This document shows positions 1 to 7,310 of a stretch of DNA of 64,000 nucleotides, one piece after another. The number at the start of each line of letters is the position of its first letter. The stretch's first letter is position 1. Location of the stretch: assembly GCA_947502405.1 (NCBI GenBank), contig CANMZT010000017.1, forward strand, positions 1-64,000. Reading direction: 5' to 3'. The notes beneath the pieces are model-generated. The model was not told the origin of the DNA. It saw only the letters and a program-made list of their open reading frames with translations, and did not search any database. Made by a program: the position numbers and the translations under genes. Source of the DNA: an uncultured Algibacter sp. (GTDB lineage: Bacteria; Bacteroidota; Bacteroidia; Flavobacteriales; Flavobacteriaceae).

Positions 1-232
1 ATAAAACGCCGAATATGGTATATAAATTAACAGCGTAAATCAATTATTAACCTGTAGCCATATTTCAGGACTAGACATGTGAAAAATGAAGGCTTAATCA
101 AGCGTATTGAACAAAAAGATTATGAAAATTTTATCTTATAATGGGATGAAATCAAATCTAATTTATCTTAAAATAACAAACAGAATCTGTTAGTAGAAAT
201 TTTGACTGATTTTTATAAAAAAATAATAAAAA

Positions 233-1909
233 ATGAACAAATTTAAAATTTTAACATTGCTATCACTTTTTTTTGCTTTAACAATTGGTTGTAGTGATAA
301 TAATAGTGCTGATGATAGTATTGATGATGAAGACAGCAATGGTAATGAGTTTAGCAATGTAGATTGTTCAAGTGTAACAGATGTAACATATAATGGCAAT
401 ATTGACTTAACCACTCAAGATGATGTTGATAATTTCTTAAATAATTGTTATAAAATAATTAATGGAAAATTAACTATTAGTGGTAATGATATAACAAATG
501 TAGAAGGGTTAAAAAACATTACACATGTTAGGCGTCTAGAAATATTATATAATGATTCTTTAACAGAATTAACAGGATTCAACAATTTGAAGACATTAAA
601 AGTTTTAGAAATTAGTTTTAATCCATTATTAAAATCTGTTAATGGCTTTGCAAATCTTGATGAAATATCGAGTACACTATCTATAACTGTTAATGATTTG
701 TTAGAGTCTGTAAATGGATTTAGTAATATAAGTAGTATTGATCATTTAACTTTACATAGTAATGCTTCATTGACATCATTGCCTGATTTAACGGGTCTAG
801 TAAACACTTCTTCTGTATGGATTTCTAATAATGAGTTGTTAGTGTCTTTGAATGGGTTAGAAAACTTGAATAGTGGTAGTATAGAAATTTATCTTAATAA
901 TTCATTGACATCAATATCTAGTTTAAATAATCTTAAATCAATTTCTCATTTAAAAATATACAGAAATAATTCTCTCTCAAAGATACCTGCTTTTAATAAT
1001 TTAACTTCTTGTGGAAATATAAGAATTTATGAAAACCCTAAATTATCGACAATAGAGGGTTTTAATAATTCAATTGAAACCGCTAACGCTTCTTTTTTTA
1101 TCAATATACATTCTAATCCGATGTTAAAAGAAATATCTGGTTTCAATAGCCTAACGAATGGAAATTCTTTACTTATCTATAATAACCCAACCCTATTAAC
1201 TGTATCTGGATTTAATAATGTAACCTCTGTTTCTTCTATGACTATTAGGAATAATCATTTATTAAAAACATTTTCTGCGTTTGGTAACCTTACAAACGCA
1301 GAGAATGTCGAATTTGCTACAAATAATGCACTAGAATCTATAGGATTAACTAGTTTAAATTTAGTAAATGGTTCTTTTACTATTAATAAATGTAATTCAT
1401 TAACCTCTCTTAACGAATTAAATAATATAAAAACAATCGTTGGCTTTTTAAATATTCAAGAAAATAATAGCTTAACGTCAATAGCTGGATTGAGCATCAT
1501 ATCATCAACCTTTGAACTATCAATAACCATTGCTGATAATCCATTATTATTGTCTTTAGAAGGATTAGAAAATATTAGTTCGGTTTCGAATTTTGAAATT
1601 AGAAATAATGACTCATTAACTTCCCTTATGGGGTTAAATAACTTAACAAATGTTGGATACAATTTAAATATTTATTTTAACGATTCCTTATTGTCGTTAG
1701 AAGGCTTTAGTAATTTATTAAATATAGGAAATGCATTAAATATTGGTGGAAACTATAATTACAATTTAAACCGTTCTAATTCCAAATTAAAAAATTATTG
1801 TGCTTTGACAAATTTGTTAACAAATGGCTCTTATGATGAGGTATTTATTACTAACAATGCCTATAACCCAAGTATTTCTGATATTGTAAATGGTAATTGT
1901 AGTTTGTAA
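233..1909 (+). CDS. Leucine-rich-repeat (receptor L-domain-like) lipoprotein
   Basis: This is a 558-residue predicted lipoprotein. The N-terminus is a signal peptide ending in a lipobox with Cys20 (LTIGC), followed by an acidic Asp/Asn/Ser linker. From about residue 45 to 540 the protein is a run of imperfect 22-25 residue repeats of the pattern LTSLxGLNNLxxIxxLxIxxN, resembling the receptor L-domain/LRR repeats of Bacteroidota surface proteins. I see no catalytic motif and no type IX secretion C-terminal domain, so attachment through the lipid is inferred. The gene stands alone, with no operon partner, and is followed by a structured repeat and other repeat DNA, which suggests an accessory gene. 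A role in adhesion or surface binding is a guess from the fold. The repeats make it prone to length variation between strains. Confidence 0.8.
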   Translation: MNKFKILTLLSLFFALTIGCSDNNSADDSIDDEDSNGNEFSNVDCSSVTDVTYNGNIDLTTQDDVDNFLNNCYKIINGKLTISGNDITNVEGLKNITHVRRLEILYNDSLTELTGFNNLKTLKVLEISFNPLLKSVNGFANLDEISSTLSITVNDLLESVNGFSNISSIDHLTLHSNASLTSLPDLTGLVNTSSVWISNNELLVSLNGLENLNSGSIEIYLNNSLTSISSLNNLKSISHLKIYRNNSLSKIPAFNNLTSCGNIRIYENPKLSTIEGFNNSIETANASFFINIHSNPMLKEISGFNSLTNGNSLLIYNNPTLLTVSGFNNVTSVSSMTIRNNHLLKTFSAFGNLTNAENVEFATNNALESIGLTSLNLVNGSFTINKCNSLTSLNELNNIKTIVGFLNIQENNSLTSIAGLSIISSTFELSITIADNPLLLSLEGLENISSVSNFEIRNNDSLTSLMGLNNLTNVGYNLNIYFNDSLLSLEGFSNLLNIGNALNIGGNYNYNLNRSNSKLKNYCALTNLLTNGSYDEVFITNNAYNPSISDIVNGNCSL

Positions 1910-1969
1910 TAAATTATTTTGAGCACAAAGAAAAACGTTCAAGGGACTCAAAAATAAAACACTACTGGC

Positions 1970-2104
1970 AACACCGTATAAAATTAATTGCTTGGCACGA
2001 GCCTACTTACGAAAATCCTCGCGGATTTTCTATTCGGTTTGTATTTGCTAAATTAGTTGCTTAAACCACGCAACTAATCTTATCCAACAACGTTGTGAGC
2101 AATT
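1970..2104. repeat. Structured attC-like repeat, copy A
   Basis: This repeat contains two perfect hairpins: GAAAATCC/GGATTTTC around a 4-nt loop (2011-2030) and ATTAGTTGC/GCAACTAAT around a 9-nt loop (2052-2078). It begins with CACCGTATAAAATTAATTGC and ends with AACAACGTTGTG. A diverged second copy lies at 27774-27900, just upstream of the DUF6090 gene, and shares CACCGT, TTGCTTG, GCCTACTTACGAAAAT, TTTGCTAA and ACGCAAC in the same order. Both copies border isolated accessory genes. The function is unknown; recombination-site-like or REP-like behaviour is inference. Confidence 0.6.
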
Positions 2105-2105
2105 T

Positions 2106-2130
2106 TGACCCGTCCTGAATAAAGGCTACA
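2106..2130. mobile_element. Possible solo insertion-sequence terminus
   Basis: The sequence TGACCCGTCCTGAA followed by TAAAGGCTACA looks like the TGACCC(G/A)TCCTGAA ends that I associate with Bacteroidota IS3-family elements. No transposase or matching second end is visible nearby, so this would be a degenerate remnant. The identification is from memory and weak. Confidence 0.25.
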
Positions 2131-2214
2131 TAATTTTAAACTATTAAAAATAAGACGTTTGAATACCTCTGTACAATCAAACACTAAAATGTAACTAAAC
2201 TTGCATATATGCCC

Positions 2215-2340
2215 GCGTTAGGGATTGAACGGCGTGTTGGAGCTCCTCACAGAGAGCGACTAGTGAAATATTTATATTCACGAATTCATTAATTTAAAAT
2301 ATTAATCAATGAGTAAAGCCCGACCCTTGTGGTAACGCCC
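2215..2340 (+). repeat. GCGTTA...TAACGC dispersed repeat, copy 1
   Basis: The repeat starts GCGTTAGGGATTGAA and ends GCCCGACCCTTGTGGTAACG followed by CCC. The termini are inverted (GCGTTA/TAACGC). The same ends recur at about 9272, 21671 (3' part only), 34108, 37225 (inverted) and 46365. The interior here is unique and contains smaller palindromes. It abuts the 3' end of the minus-strand uspA-like gene, so it would form the 3' end of that transcript. Confidence 0.75.
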
Positions 2341-2359
2341 AAAAGACTAGTTTTACTAA

Positions 2360-3193
2360 TTAGATTTTAAATGTCATAACGGGCAGTGTGGAATGGTTTG
2401 CTACATCTTCTCCTATACTTCCTTGAAAAAAATGCGAAAGCCCTTTTCTACCGTGTGTTGGTATCACTATCAGGTCTGCTCCAATTTTATTTGCTGTGTT
2501 TAAAACACCTTCTTCTACTGTATAATCACATACATAATGCACGTCTTTCATTTTATCTAAATTGCGCTCTGCTTTGGTGAAAAAATTAACCGCTTTTTTC
2601 TCGATGTCTTGAGAACTAAGAAATCTATCATTAGGCAGATTTACATGTATTATGTAAAGTTTTGTATTTGTATTTTTAAACATGTTAACAGCATTTAAAT
2701 AAGGTTTTATAGCCTCCTCTGAAAAATCGCAGGCAAATGCTACAACATCAAAATTAACATCAGATACATCGTTTTTTACTACCAATACTGGAATGTTAGC
2801 ATTCCTTACTACACGCTCTGTATTAGACCCAACAAAAAACTCTGCGATACCATTGGTTCCGTGAGACCCCATAACAATTAAATCTGCATTGTGCTGAAGG
2901 GCTACATCGTTAACCTCACTAAATACCTTAAAGTGTTTAATAATTGGTGTGAGTTTTACGTCTTCTAAATAATTTTTATCTAAAAAATCTTCAAAGCGTT
3001 GTTCTGCTAATTGGAGAAAAAATGCCGCTTTTTGATTTTGCAACCCATCTGAAGCGGATAACATAATATCTGACATTTCAAGCATATGTAAAGCTAACAA
3101 CTCTGCATCATATTTTTTAGCAAGCTTTGCAGCGGTTCTTAAAGCATATTCTGAGTGCTCAGAAAAATCTACAGGTATAATAATTTTTTTCAT
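2360..3193 (-). CDS. Universal stress protein, tandem UspA domains
   Basis: This 277-residue cytoplasmic protein has two tandem Usp domains (about 1-140 and 147-277). Each ends in a nucleotide-binding G-x2-G-x9-G-[ST] type motif: GSHGTNGIAEFFVGSNTE in the first and THGRKGLSHFFQGSIGE in the second. The family binds ATP and supports survival under starvation, oxidative or anaerobic stress; the exact role of this member is unknown. It lies just downstream of hemN on the same strand, with an 84-nt gap that carries a remnant hairpin repeat (3207-3232). Usp genes often sit in oxygen-limitation regulons, which fits the Fnr-like site in front of hemN, although read-through is not proven. Confidence 0.9.
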   Translation of the reverse strand: MKKIIIPVDFSEHSEYALRTAAKLAKKYDAELLALHMLEMSDIMLSASDGLQNQKAAFFLQLAEQRFEDFLDKNYLEDVKLTPIIKHFKVFSEVNDVALQHNADLIVMGSHGTNGIAEFFVGSNTERVVRNANIPVLVVKNDVSDVNFDVVAFACDFSEEAIKPYLNAVNMFKNTNTKLYIIHVNLPNDRFLSSQDIEKKAVNFFTKAERNLDKMKDVHYVCDYTVEEGVLNTANKIGADLIVIPTHGRKGLSHFFQGSIGEDVANHSTLPVMTFKI

Positions 3194-3206
3194 GATTCTT
3201 TTTTTT

Positions 3207-3232
3207 AGATTCCCGATGTCTCGAGAATGACA
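3207..3232. repeat. Short hairpin repeat (GATTCCxx...xxGGAATGAC type), copy 1
   Basis: The sequence AGATTCCCG...CGAGAATGAC is a degenerate copy of a short palindromic element that is perfect at 47681-47706 (ATTCCCTC/GAGGGAAT) and imperfect at 33056-33078. It lies in the leader region of the minus-strand uspA-like gene. The type is common in flavobacterial intergenic DNA. Confidence 0.55.
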
Positions 3233-3277
3233 AATTCAACGGTTACTTCGATTCTAAAAATCGATGATTTTTTTTAA

Positions 3278-4642
3278 TTAAATAGTCATAGAGAATAACT
3301 GAGTATTTGGTTGTTTTCTCTGTAGTAACACATCAAACGCCATACATATATTCCTAATAAATGGTTGACCTTTTTTTGTTACTTCAATAGTATTGGAATG
3401 CATATGAAGCAACCCATCCTTTTCCATTTCTTTTAACTTAATTAGTGTATCTGGCAACTCCTTAAAATAGAGATAATCCTTTGTCCAGGTTGTTTTAAAT
3501 TGGCACATTAAGTTTAAGATATGCTTACGAATAATTAAATCTTCTTCATTTAAAATGTGTCCTCTGTACACGGGAATAGTATTAGATTGCAACTGACTGT
3601 AATAGCTTTTAATATCCTTTACATTCTGAGCAAATCCGTACCAACTATCGCTAATAGACGAGACGCCTAAACCTATCATAGCTTTTGTTTTTGAAGCGGT
3701 ATACCCCATAAAGTTGCGGTGTAATTTACCATTAACCATAGACTCATAAAGGCTATCTGTGGTTAATGCAAAATGATCCATCCCTATTTCGTTATATCCA
3801 ACTTCTGCTAGTAATGTTTTACCTAACTCGTACTGTCTTCTTTTTAATTCTGCTGAAGGCAAATCAGAATCATTAAACCCTCGTTGACCATTACCCTTTA
3901 TCCATGGTACATGTGCGTAACTGTAAAATGCCAACCGGTCTGGTAATAATTCTTTTGTTTTTAAAATAGTTTCTTTTACGTGCGCTAGGGTTTGAAATGG
4001 TAACCCAAAAATAATATCGTGTCCTACAGAGGTGTACCCTATTTCTCGCGCTAGTTCTGTAGCTTTCTTAACATTTTCAAAAGGTTGGATTCTATGAATC
4101 GCTTTTTGTACTCTTGGATTATAATCCTGCACGCCATAACTCACACGTTTAAAACCTACCTCAAATAAAGCTTCCAGATGCTCTCGCGTGGTATTATTTG
4201 GATGCCCTTCAAAACTAAACTCATATCCTACTGCCAATTCTGCATCTTTTAAAATTTCAAGAATGAGGTGTTTTAAATTCTCTGGACTAAAAAATGTTGG
4301 AGTTCCGCCTCCAAGATGTAATTCTTTTATAATAGGTTTTTCATCAAACAACTCTAAATATAGTTGCCACTCTTTTAAAACCGCTTTAATATATGGCAGC
4401 TCCACCGTGTGTTGCTTTGTTATGCGTTTATTACAACCGCAAAATGTGCAAAGGCTTTCGCAAAAGGGCAAATGGATATACAAACTTATACCTTCATTCG
4501 AGTTACTTTCGTTAAAAGATTTTATCAAAGAGGTTTTCCATTTTTCTAAAGAAAATGTCTCTTGATTCCAATACGGAACCGTTGGATAACTCGTATAACG
4601 AGGCCCTGCAATATTGTATTTATTGACTATTGATTTTAACAT
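3278..4642 (-). CDS. hemN: Oxygen-independent coproporphyrinogen III oxidase (radical SAM)
   Basis: The enzyme converts coproporphyrinogen III to protoporphyrinogen IX without O2 in haem synthesis. The radical-SAM cluster motif is HLPFCESLCTFCGC (CxxxCxxC, near residue 60), and the SAM-binding GGGTPTF motif follows. The N-terminal KYNIAGPRYTSYP segment is typical of true HemN rather than HemW-like proteins, and the length (454 aa) matches. A TTG nine bases upstream would add MLG, but the ATG giving MLKSIVNKYN fits the family better. A TAATTTTG -7 box and a Crp/Fnr-like palindrome lie upstream at class-II spacing, so low-oxygen induction is inferred. sodC is divergent; the universal stress gene is downstream. 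Confidence 0.95.
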   Translation of the reverse strand: MLKSIVNKYNIAGPRYTSYPTVPYWNQETFSLEKWKTSLIKSFNESNSNEGISLYIHLPFCESLCTFCGCNKRITKQHTVELPYIKAVLKEWQLYLELFDEKPIIKELHLGGGTPTFFSPENLKHLILEILKDAELAVGYEFSFEGHPNNTTREHLEALFEVGFKRVSYGVQDYNPRVQKAIHRIQPFENVKKATELAREIGYTSVGHDIIFGLPFQTLAHVKETILKTKELLPDRLAFYSYAHVPWIKGNGQRGFNDSDLPSAELKRRQYELGKTLLAEVGYNEIGMDHFALTTDSLYESMVNGKLHRNFMGYTASKTKAMIGLGVSSISDSWYGFAQNVKDIKSYYSQLQSNTIPVYRGHILNEEDLIIRKHILNLMCQFKTTWTKDYLYFKELPDTLIKLKEMEKDGLLHMHSNTIEVTKKGQPFIRNICMAFDVLLQRKQPNTQLFSMTI

Positions 4643-4659
4643 ACCTAACAATTATGATT

Positions 4660-4667
4660 CAAAATTA
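4660..4667 (-). promoter_or_regulatory. hemN -7 promoter element (TAATTTTG)
   Basis: Read on the minus strand this is TAATTTTG, an exact match to the Bacteroidota -7 consensus TAnnTTTG. It would place the transcription start around 4656, about 14 nt before the hemN ATG. The palindrome at 4689-4704 is then centred about 41 nt upstream of the start. Confidence 0.6.
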
Positions 4668-4688
4668 AGGGAATATGCTGCTAAAAAA

Positions 4689-4704
4689 TATGATATATGT
4701 CATA
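4689..4704. promoter_or_regulatory. Crp/Fnr-like operator upstream of hemN and sodC
   Basis: TATGATATATGTCATA has inverted 5-nt arms (TATGA/TCATA) and the TGA-N6-TCA core of Fnr/Crp-family sites. The minus-strand tonB site at 26399-26414 matches it at 15 of 16 positions, and a third variant precedes the Fe-alcohol dehydrogenase gene. The gap to the hemN -7 box is 21 nt. The site also lies upstream of the divergent sodC promoter. The regulator is not in this window. Confidence 0.6.
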
Positions 4705-4712
4705 GCTAAGAC

Positions 4713-4743
4713 TTGCAATTTGTTTAATTAAGCCTTAACTTTC
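4713..4743 (+). promoter_or_regulatory. Putative sodC promoter
   Basis: A TTG (4713-4715) is followed after 20 nt by TAACTTTC (4736-4743), seven of eight matches to TAnnTTTG. The start would be about 20 nt upstream of the sodC ATG. This is a consensus match only. Confidence 0.4.
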
Positions 4744-4766
4744 GAATAAATAAAAACTCCTGAAAA

Positions 4767-5336
4767 ATGAAAAAATTAAGTATACTATTATTTGCCATAG
4801 CTATAAGCTTTACATCTTGTAAAAAAGAAAAAAAAGAAGCTAAAACTGTTGAGAGTGAAGTTACAGAAACTGCTGTTGTAACTCCTAAAAAAGTCAAAAT
4901 AGCTTTGAATTCTAAAAGTGATAGTAATGTTACTGGGAATGTTGTTTTTAAAGAAGTTGATGGTGAAGTTAGTATGACTGCTATTATTAGTGGTTTATCT
5001 GCTGGACAACATGCTATACATATTCATGCCTCTTCTGATTGTTCTTCTCCAGATGGAAAATCTGCAGGCGGGCACTGGAACCCTACATCGCAACCTCATG
5101 GGAAATGGGGCGCAGAAACTGGCTACCATAAAGGAGATATTGGCAACTTTACCGCAGATGAAAAAGGCAATGGAACCATTTCATTTACTACTGACGAATG
5201 GTGTATAGGCTGTGGAGATGATACTAAAGATATTTTAGGAAAAGCGGTAATCGTTCATGCTGGTGAAGATGACTTAACATCACAACCTTCTGGTGCAGCA
5301 GGTGCTCGTGTTAGTTGTGCTGGTATAATACAGTAA
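4767..5336 (+). CDS. sodC: Superoxide dismutase [Cu-Zn], lipoprotein
   Basis: This periplasmic or surface-exposed Cu/Zn superoxide dismutase dismutes superoxide to H2O2 and O2. A lipobox (SFTSC, Cys18) implies lipid anchoring, followed by a Lys/Glu-rich linker. Metal ligands are readable: His85 and His87 (HAIHIHASSDC), bridging His102, His110, His120 and Asp123 (YHKGDIGNF), and a late VHAGEDD histidine. The disulphide cysteines are Cys92 and the C-terminal Cys in RVSCAG. Its length is normal for bacterial SodC with an extra linker. An unusual extra WCIGCGDD segment adds two cysteines near residue 150. It is divergent from hemN and followed after 44 nt by the ECF sigma gene. Confidence 0.93.
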   Translation: MKKLSILLFAIAISFTSCKKEKKEAKTVESEVTETAVVTPKKVKIALNSKSDSNVTGNVVFKEVDGEVSMTAIISGLSAGQHAIHIHASSDCSSPDGKSAGGHWNPTSQPHGKWGAETGYHKGDIGNFTADEKGNGTISFTTDEWCIGCGDDTKDILGKAVIVHAGEDDLTSQPSGAAGARVSCAGIIQ

Positions 5337-5380
5337 TAAAAAGCTTCATTTTATATATTAAAATCTTTTAAATCCACTGA

Positions 5381-5911
5381 ATGGATATAGAATCGCTTGT
5401 AGAAAAATTTAAGCAAAAAAACGAAAAAGCTTTTGAGACCCTTTACAATATGTATAGTGATAGCATGCATGGTGTTATATACAATATAGTCAGGGATCAT
5501 GATATTGCTCAAGAAGTGATGCAAGATGTTTTTATCAAAGCATGGCATAAATCAGACACCTATTCTAACAAAAAAGGACGTTTTTTTACTTGGATTTTGA
5601 ATATTGCCAGAAATGCAGCTATTGACAAGACACGTTCCAAAAATTTTAAAAAATCAAAACAAAACCTAGATGTTGATTTTTTCGTAGATATTATAGAAAC
5701 CTCTGAAAGTTTAGATGATTCGACTGATGCTATTGGGATAAAAAAGTTTGTAACCAAGCTTGCTGAAAAATGTAAAAAGGTTATAGAGCTTTTGTACTTT
5801 AAAGGATATACGCAAAGTGAAGCATCTGAAACGCTTAATATGCCTATTGGCACGATAAAAACAAGAAATAGAAATTGTATTAAAGAACTAAGACAGATGG
5901 TTTTAGAATAA
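5381..5911 (+). CDS. ECF-type RNA polymerase sigma factor
   Basis: This 176-residue sigma-70 family factor has only regions 2 and 4. Region 2 (about 20-85) includes VRDHDIAQEVMQDVFIKAW for core and -10 recognition. Region 4 (about 120-172) ends with the helix-turn-helix YTQSEASETLNMPIGTIKTR. Its neighbour, which starts one base after the stop codon, is a membrane anti-sigma factor, so the two are translationally linked. The pair is followed by a lipoprotein and a CIA30 protein that may be co-transcribed. The stimulus is unknown; the sodC-hemN context hints at oxidative or redox stress, which is inference. Confidence 0.93.
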   Translation: MDIESLVEKFKQKNEKAFETLYNMYSDSMHGVIYNIVRDHDIAQEVMQDVFIKAWHKSDTYSNKKGRFFTWILNIARNAAIDKTRSKNFKKSKQNLDVDFFVDIIETSESLDDSTDAIGIKKFVTKLAEKCKKVIELLYFKGYTQSEASETLNMPIGTIKTRNRNCIKELRQMVLE

Positions 5912-5912
5912 A

Positions 5913-6716
5913 ATGGATATAAACGCATACATAGAATCTGGAATACTGGAGCTATACGTAGCTGGCTCACTTTCTGAAAAAGAAAATGAAGAGGTATATG
6001 CGCTTATGCAAAAACATCCTGAAATATTACAAGAAGTTTTAGAAATTGAAGTAGCGATTGTTAAGCTTACAGCTTCAACGTCACAACGAGACAACAACCA
6101 TATTTTACAGCGTATAAAGCAATCATTAGGTTCTAATGATGACGATACTAAAGTTATTTCGATAGCTAAACCTAAATACAACTGGATTACCTATACAGGT
6201 TGGGCAGCTTCTATTCTTTTGGGGGTTGGTTTATTATGGACCGTTAATCAAAACAAACAATTGGAATCTGATATTCAAGTTGCAAAAACTCAGCAATCTT
6301 TATTAGAAACGCAAATTGAAAATTCTAAAAACAGCCTTCAAGAAGCCAATATTTTAATAAGTGTTTTACGTGATGATAACATTACTAAAATACCTCTAGC
6401 AGGTCAAGGGAATTTTGCTGAGACCTATGCTAAAGTGTATTGGGATAAAAACTCAGATCGTATCTTTTTAGATGCCCAAGGCTTACCTGAACCTCCGGAG
6501 GGTAAAGTGTATCAAGTGTGGTCTTTAACATTAAGCCCACTTACTCCTACCAGTTTAGGAACTATTGATAGTTTTAGTACTGATGCTAATAAAATCTTCG
6601 AAATAGAAAACACAAATAAGAGTGAAGCATTTGGTATTACTCTAGAACCAGCAGGCGGAAGTGAATCTCCAACTATGGAGCAATTATATACTTTGGGTGT
6701 AGTAAGCACAGGTTGA
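5913..6716 (+). CDS. Anti-sigma factor, RskA-like
   Basis: This 267-residue single-pass membrane protein resembles anti-sigma-K factors. The cytoplasmic N-terminal part (1-85) includes the short zinc-less anti-sigma helices (ESGILELYVAGSLSEKENEE). One membrane helix lies near 90-108 (YTGWAASILLGVGLLWTV), followed by a coiled-coil stretch and a C-terminal RskA domain with PPEGKVYQVWSL and the typical AGGSESPT near the end. It should hold the upstream ECF sigma factor at the membrane until it is proteolysed. It begins 2 nt after the sigma stop codon. Confidence 0.9.
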   Translation: MDINAYIESGILELYVAGSLSEKENEEVYALMQKHPEILQEVLEIEVAIVKLTASTSQRDNNHILQRIKQSLGSNDDDTKVISIAKPKYNWITYTGWAASILLGVGLLWTVNQNKQLESDIQVAKTQQSLLETQIENSKNSLQEANILISVLRDDNITKIPLAGQGNFAETYAKVYWDKNSDRIFLDAQGLPEPPEGKVYQVWSLTLSPLTPTSLGTIDSFSTDANKIFEIENTNKSEAFGITLEPAGGSESPTMEQLYTLGVVSTG

Positions 6717-6731
6717 TAGTTTTTAATTTTT

Positions 6732-7292
6732 ATGAAAACTTTATACATGAACCATTTAATTACCTATATAGTATTTAGTTTATTTATGGTTAACTGCAAC
6801 ACTAGTACTAGCAATAAAACAGTATTAAAGGTTAATCAAGATAGCACTATATTATGTAATTCAAATGTTTGCGAAGGTTCTTATGAAGGTCCTGAATTTA
6901 TAAACGGGGATGATATTGCACATCAGTTTTCAAACAAAATGTCTCGTAAAGTTGGTGATAAATTAAAAGCGCTTTATAAATCAAATAACTTCAAAAAAGT
7001 AGATTTCTCTAAAATAAGTATGTCTACCATAGGCATGGGCTCAGGAAAAGTTATATACAAGCTATCAATTCCTTTTGTTAGCGTTGAAAATAAGTGTGAA
7101 GCATACACATCATTCGATCATGTTGGCGGTTGGAATCATAGTCCAGAACTATTAAGACGTAAACAAGCTTTAAGTGCCGCTTTAATGGAAGGGCATAAAT
7201 TGGATGTAAGTGATTTAAAAACTACTCCCGAAGGTTTGCAAGAGTATTGGATACAGTGGAAAAACAAAAACGTTCAAGCAGATTGCAAATAA
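6732..7292 (+). CDS. Hypothetical lipoprotein
   Basis: I do not recognise this 186-residue protein. It has a signal peptide with a lipobox ending at Cys22 (LFMVNC); an alternative start at Met6 would still leave a good signal. The mature part has five cysteines, including pairs in STILCNSNVCEG and the final QADCK. A charged segment with HVGGWNHSPELLRRKQ follows. It is 15 nt downstream of the anti-sigma gene and 18 nt upstream of the CIA30 gene on the same strand, so it may be a target or partner of the sigma system. No function can be assigned. Confidence 0.65.
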   Translation: MKTLYMNHLITYIVFSLFMVNCNTSTSNKTVLKVNQDSTILCNSNVCEGSYEGPEFINGDDIAHQFSNKMSRKVGDKLKALYKSNNFKKVDFSKISMSTIGMGSGKVIYKLSIPFVSVENKCEAYTSFDHVGGWNHSPELLRRKQALSAALMEGHKLDVSDLKTTPEGLQEYWIQWKNKNVQADCK

Positions 7293-7310
7293 TAAAAACT
7301 TAAAGCTCTA

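Larger units (their letters stand above)
1910..2359. other. Gene-free, repeat-rich interval between the LRR lipoprotein and uspA
   Basis: This 450-bp stretch has no credible gene. It holds, in order, a structured repeat with two perfect hairpins (about 1970-2104), a sequence resembling the terminus of an IS3-type element (2106-2130), and one copy of the GCGTTA...TAACGC repeat (2215-2340) that ends just before the stop codon of the minus-strand uspA-like gene. The stacking of three unrelated repeats suggests a spot that has received insertions. Confidence 0.7.

Noticed and set aside
1-232. Possible remnant coding DNA before the LRR gene
   Set aside because: A 20-codon stretch (VKNEGLIKRIEQKDYENFIL) from a GTG near 79 looks protein-like, but it is too short to assign and has no repeat or family match that I can defend.
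3248-3264. Palindrome TCGATT...AATCGA between hemN and the universal stress gene
   Set aside because: It does not match the Fnr-like sites and lies beside a repeat remnant; could be chance in AT-rich DNA.
4188-4565. 125-codon plus-strand open frame
   Set aside because: It is fully antisense to hemN, whose motifs are unambiguous.
5560-5970. 136-codon minus-strand open frame
   Set aside because: It is antisense to the ECF sigma gene and has no independent support.
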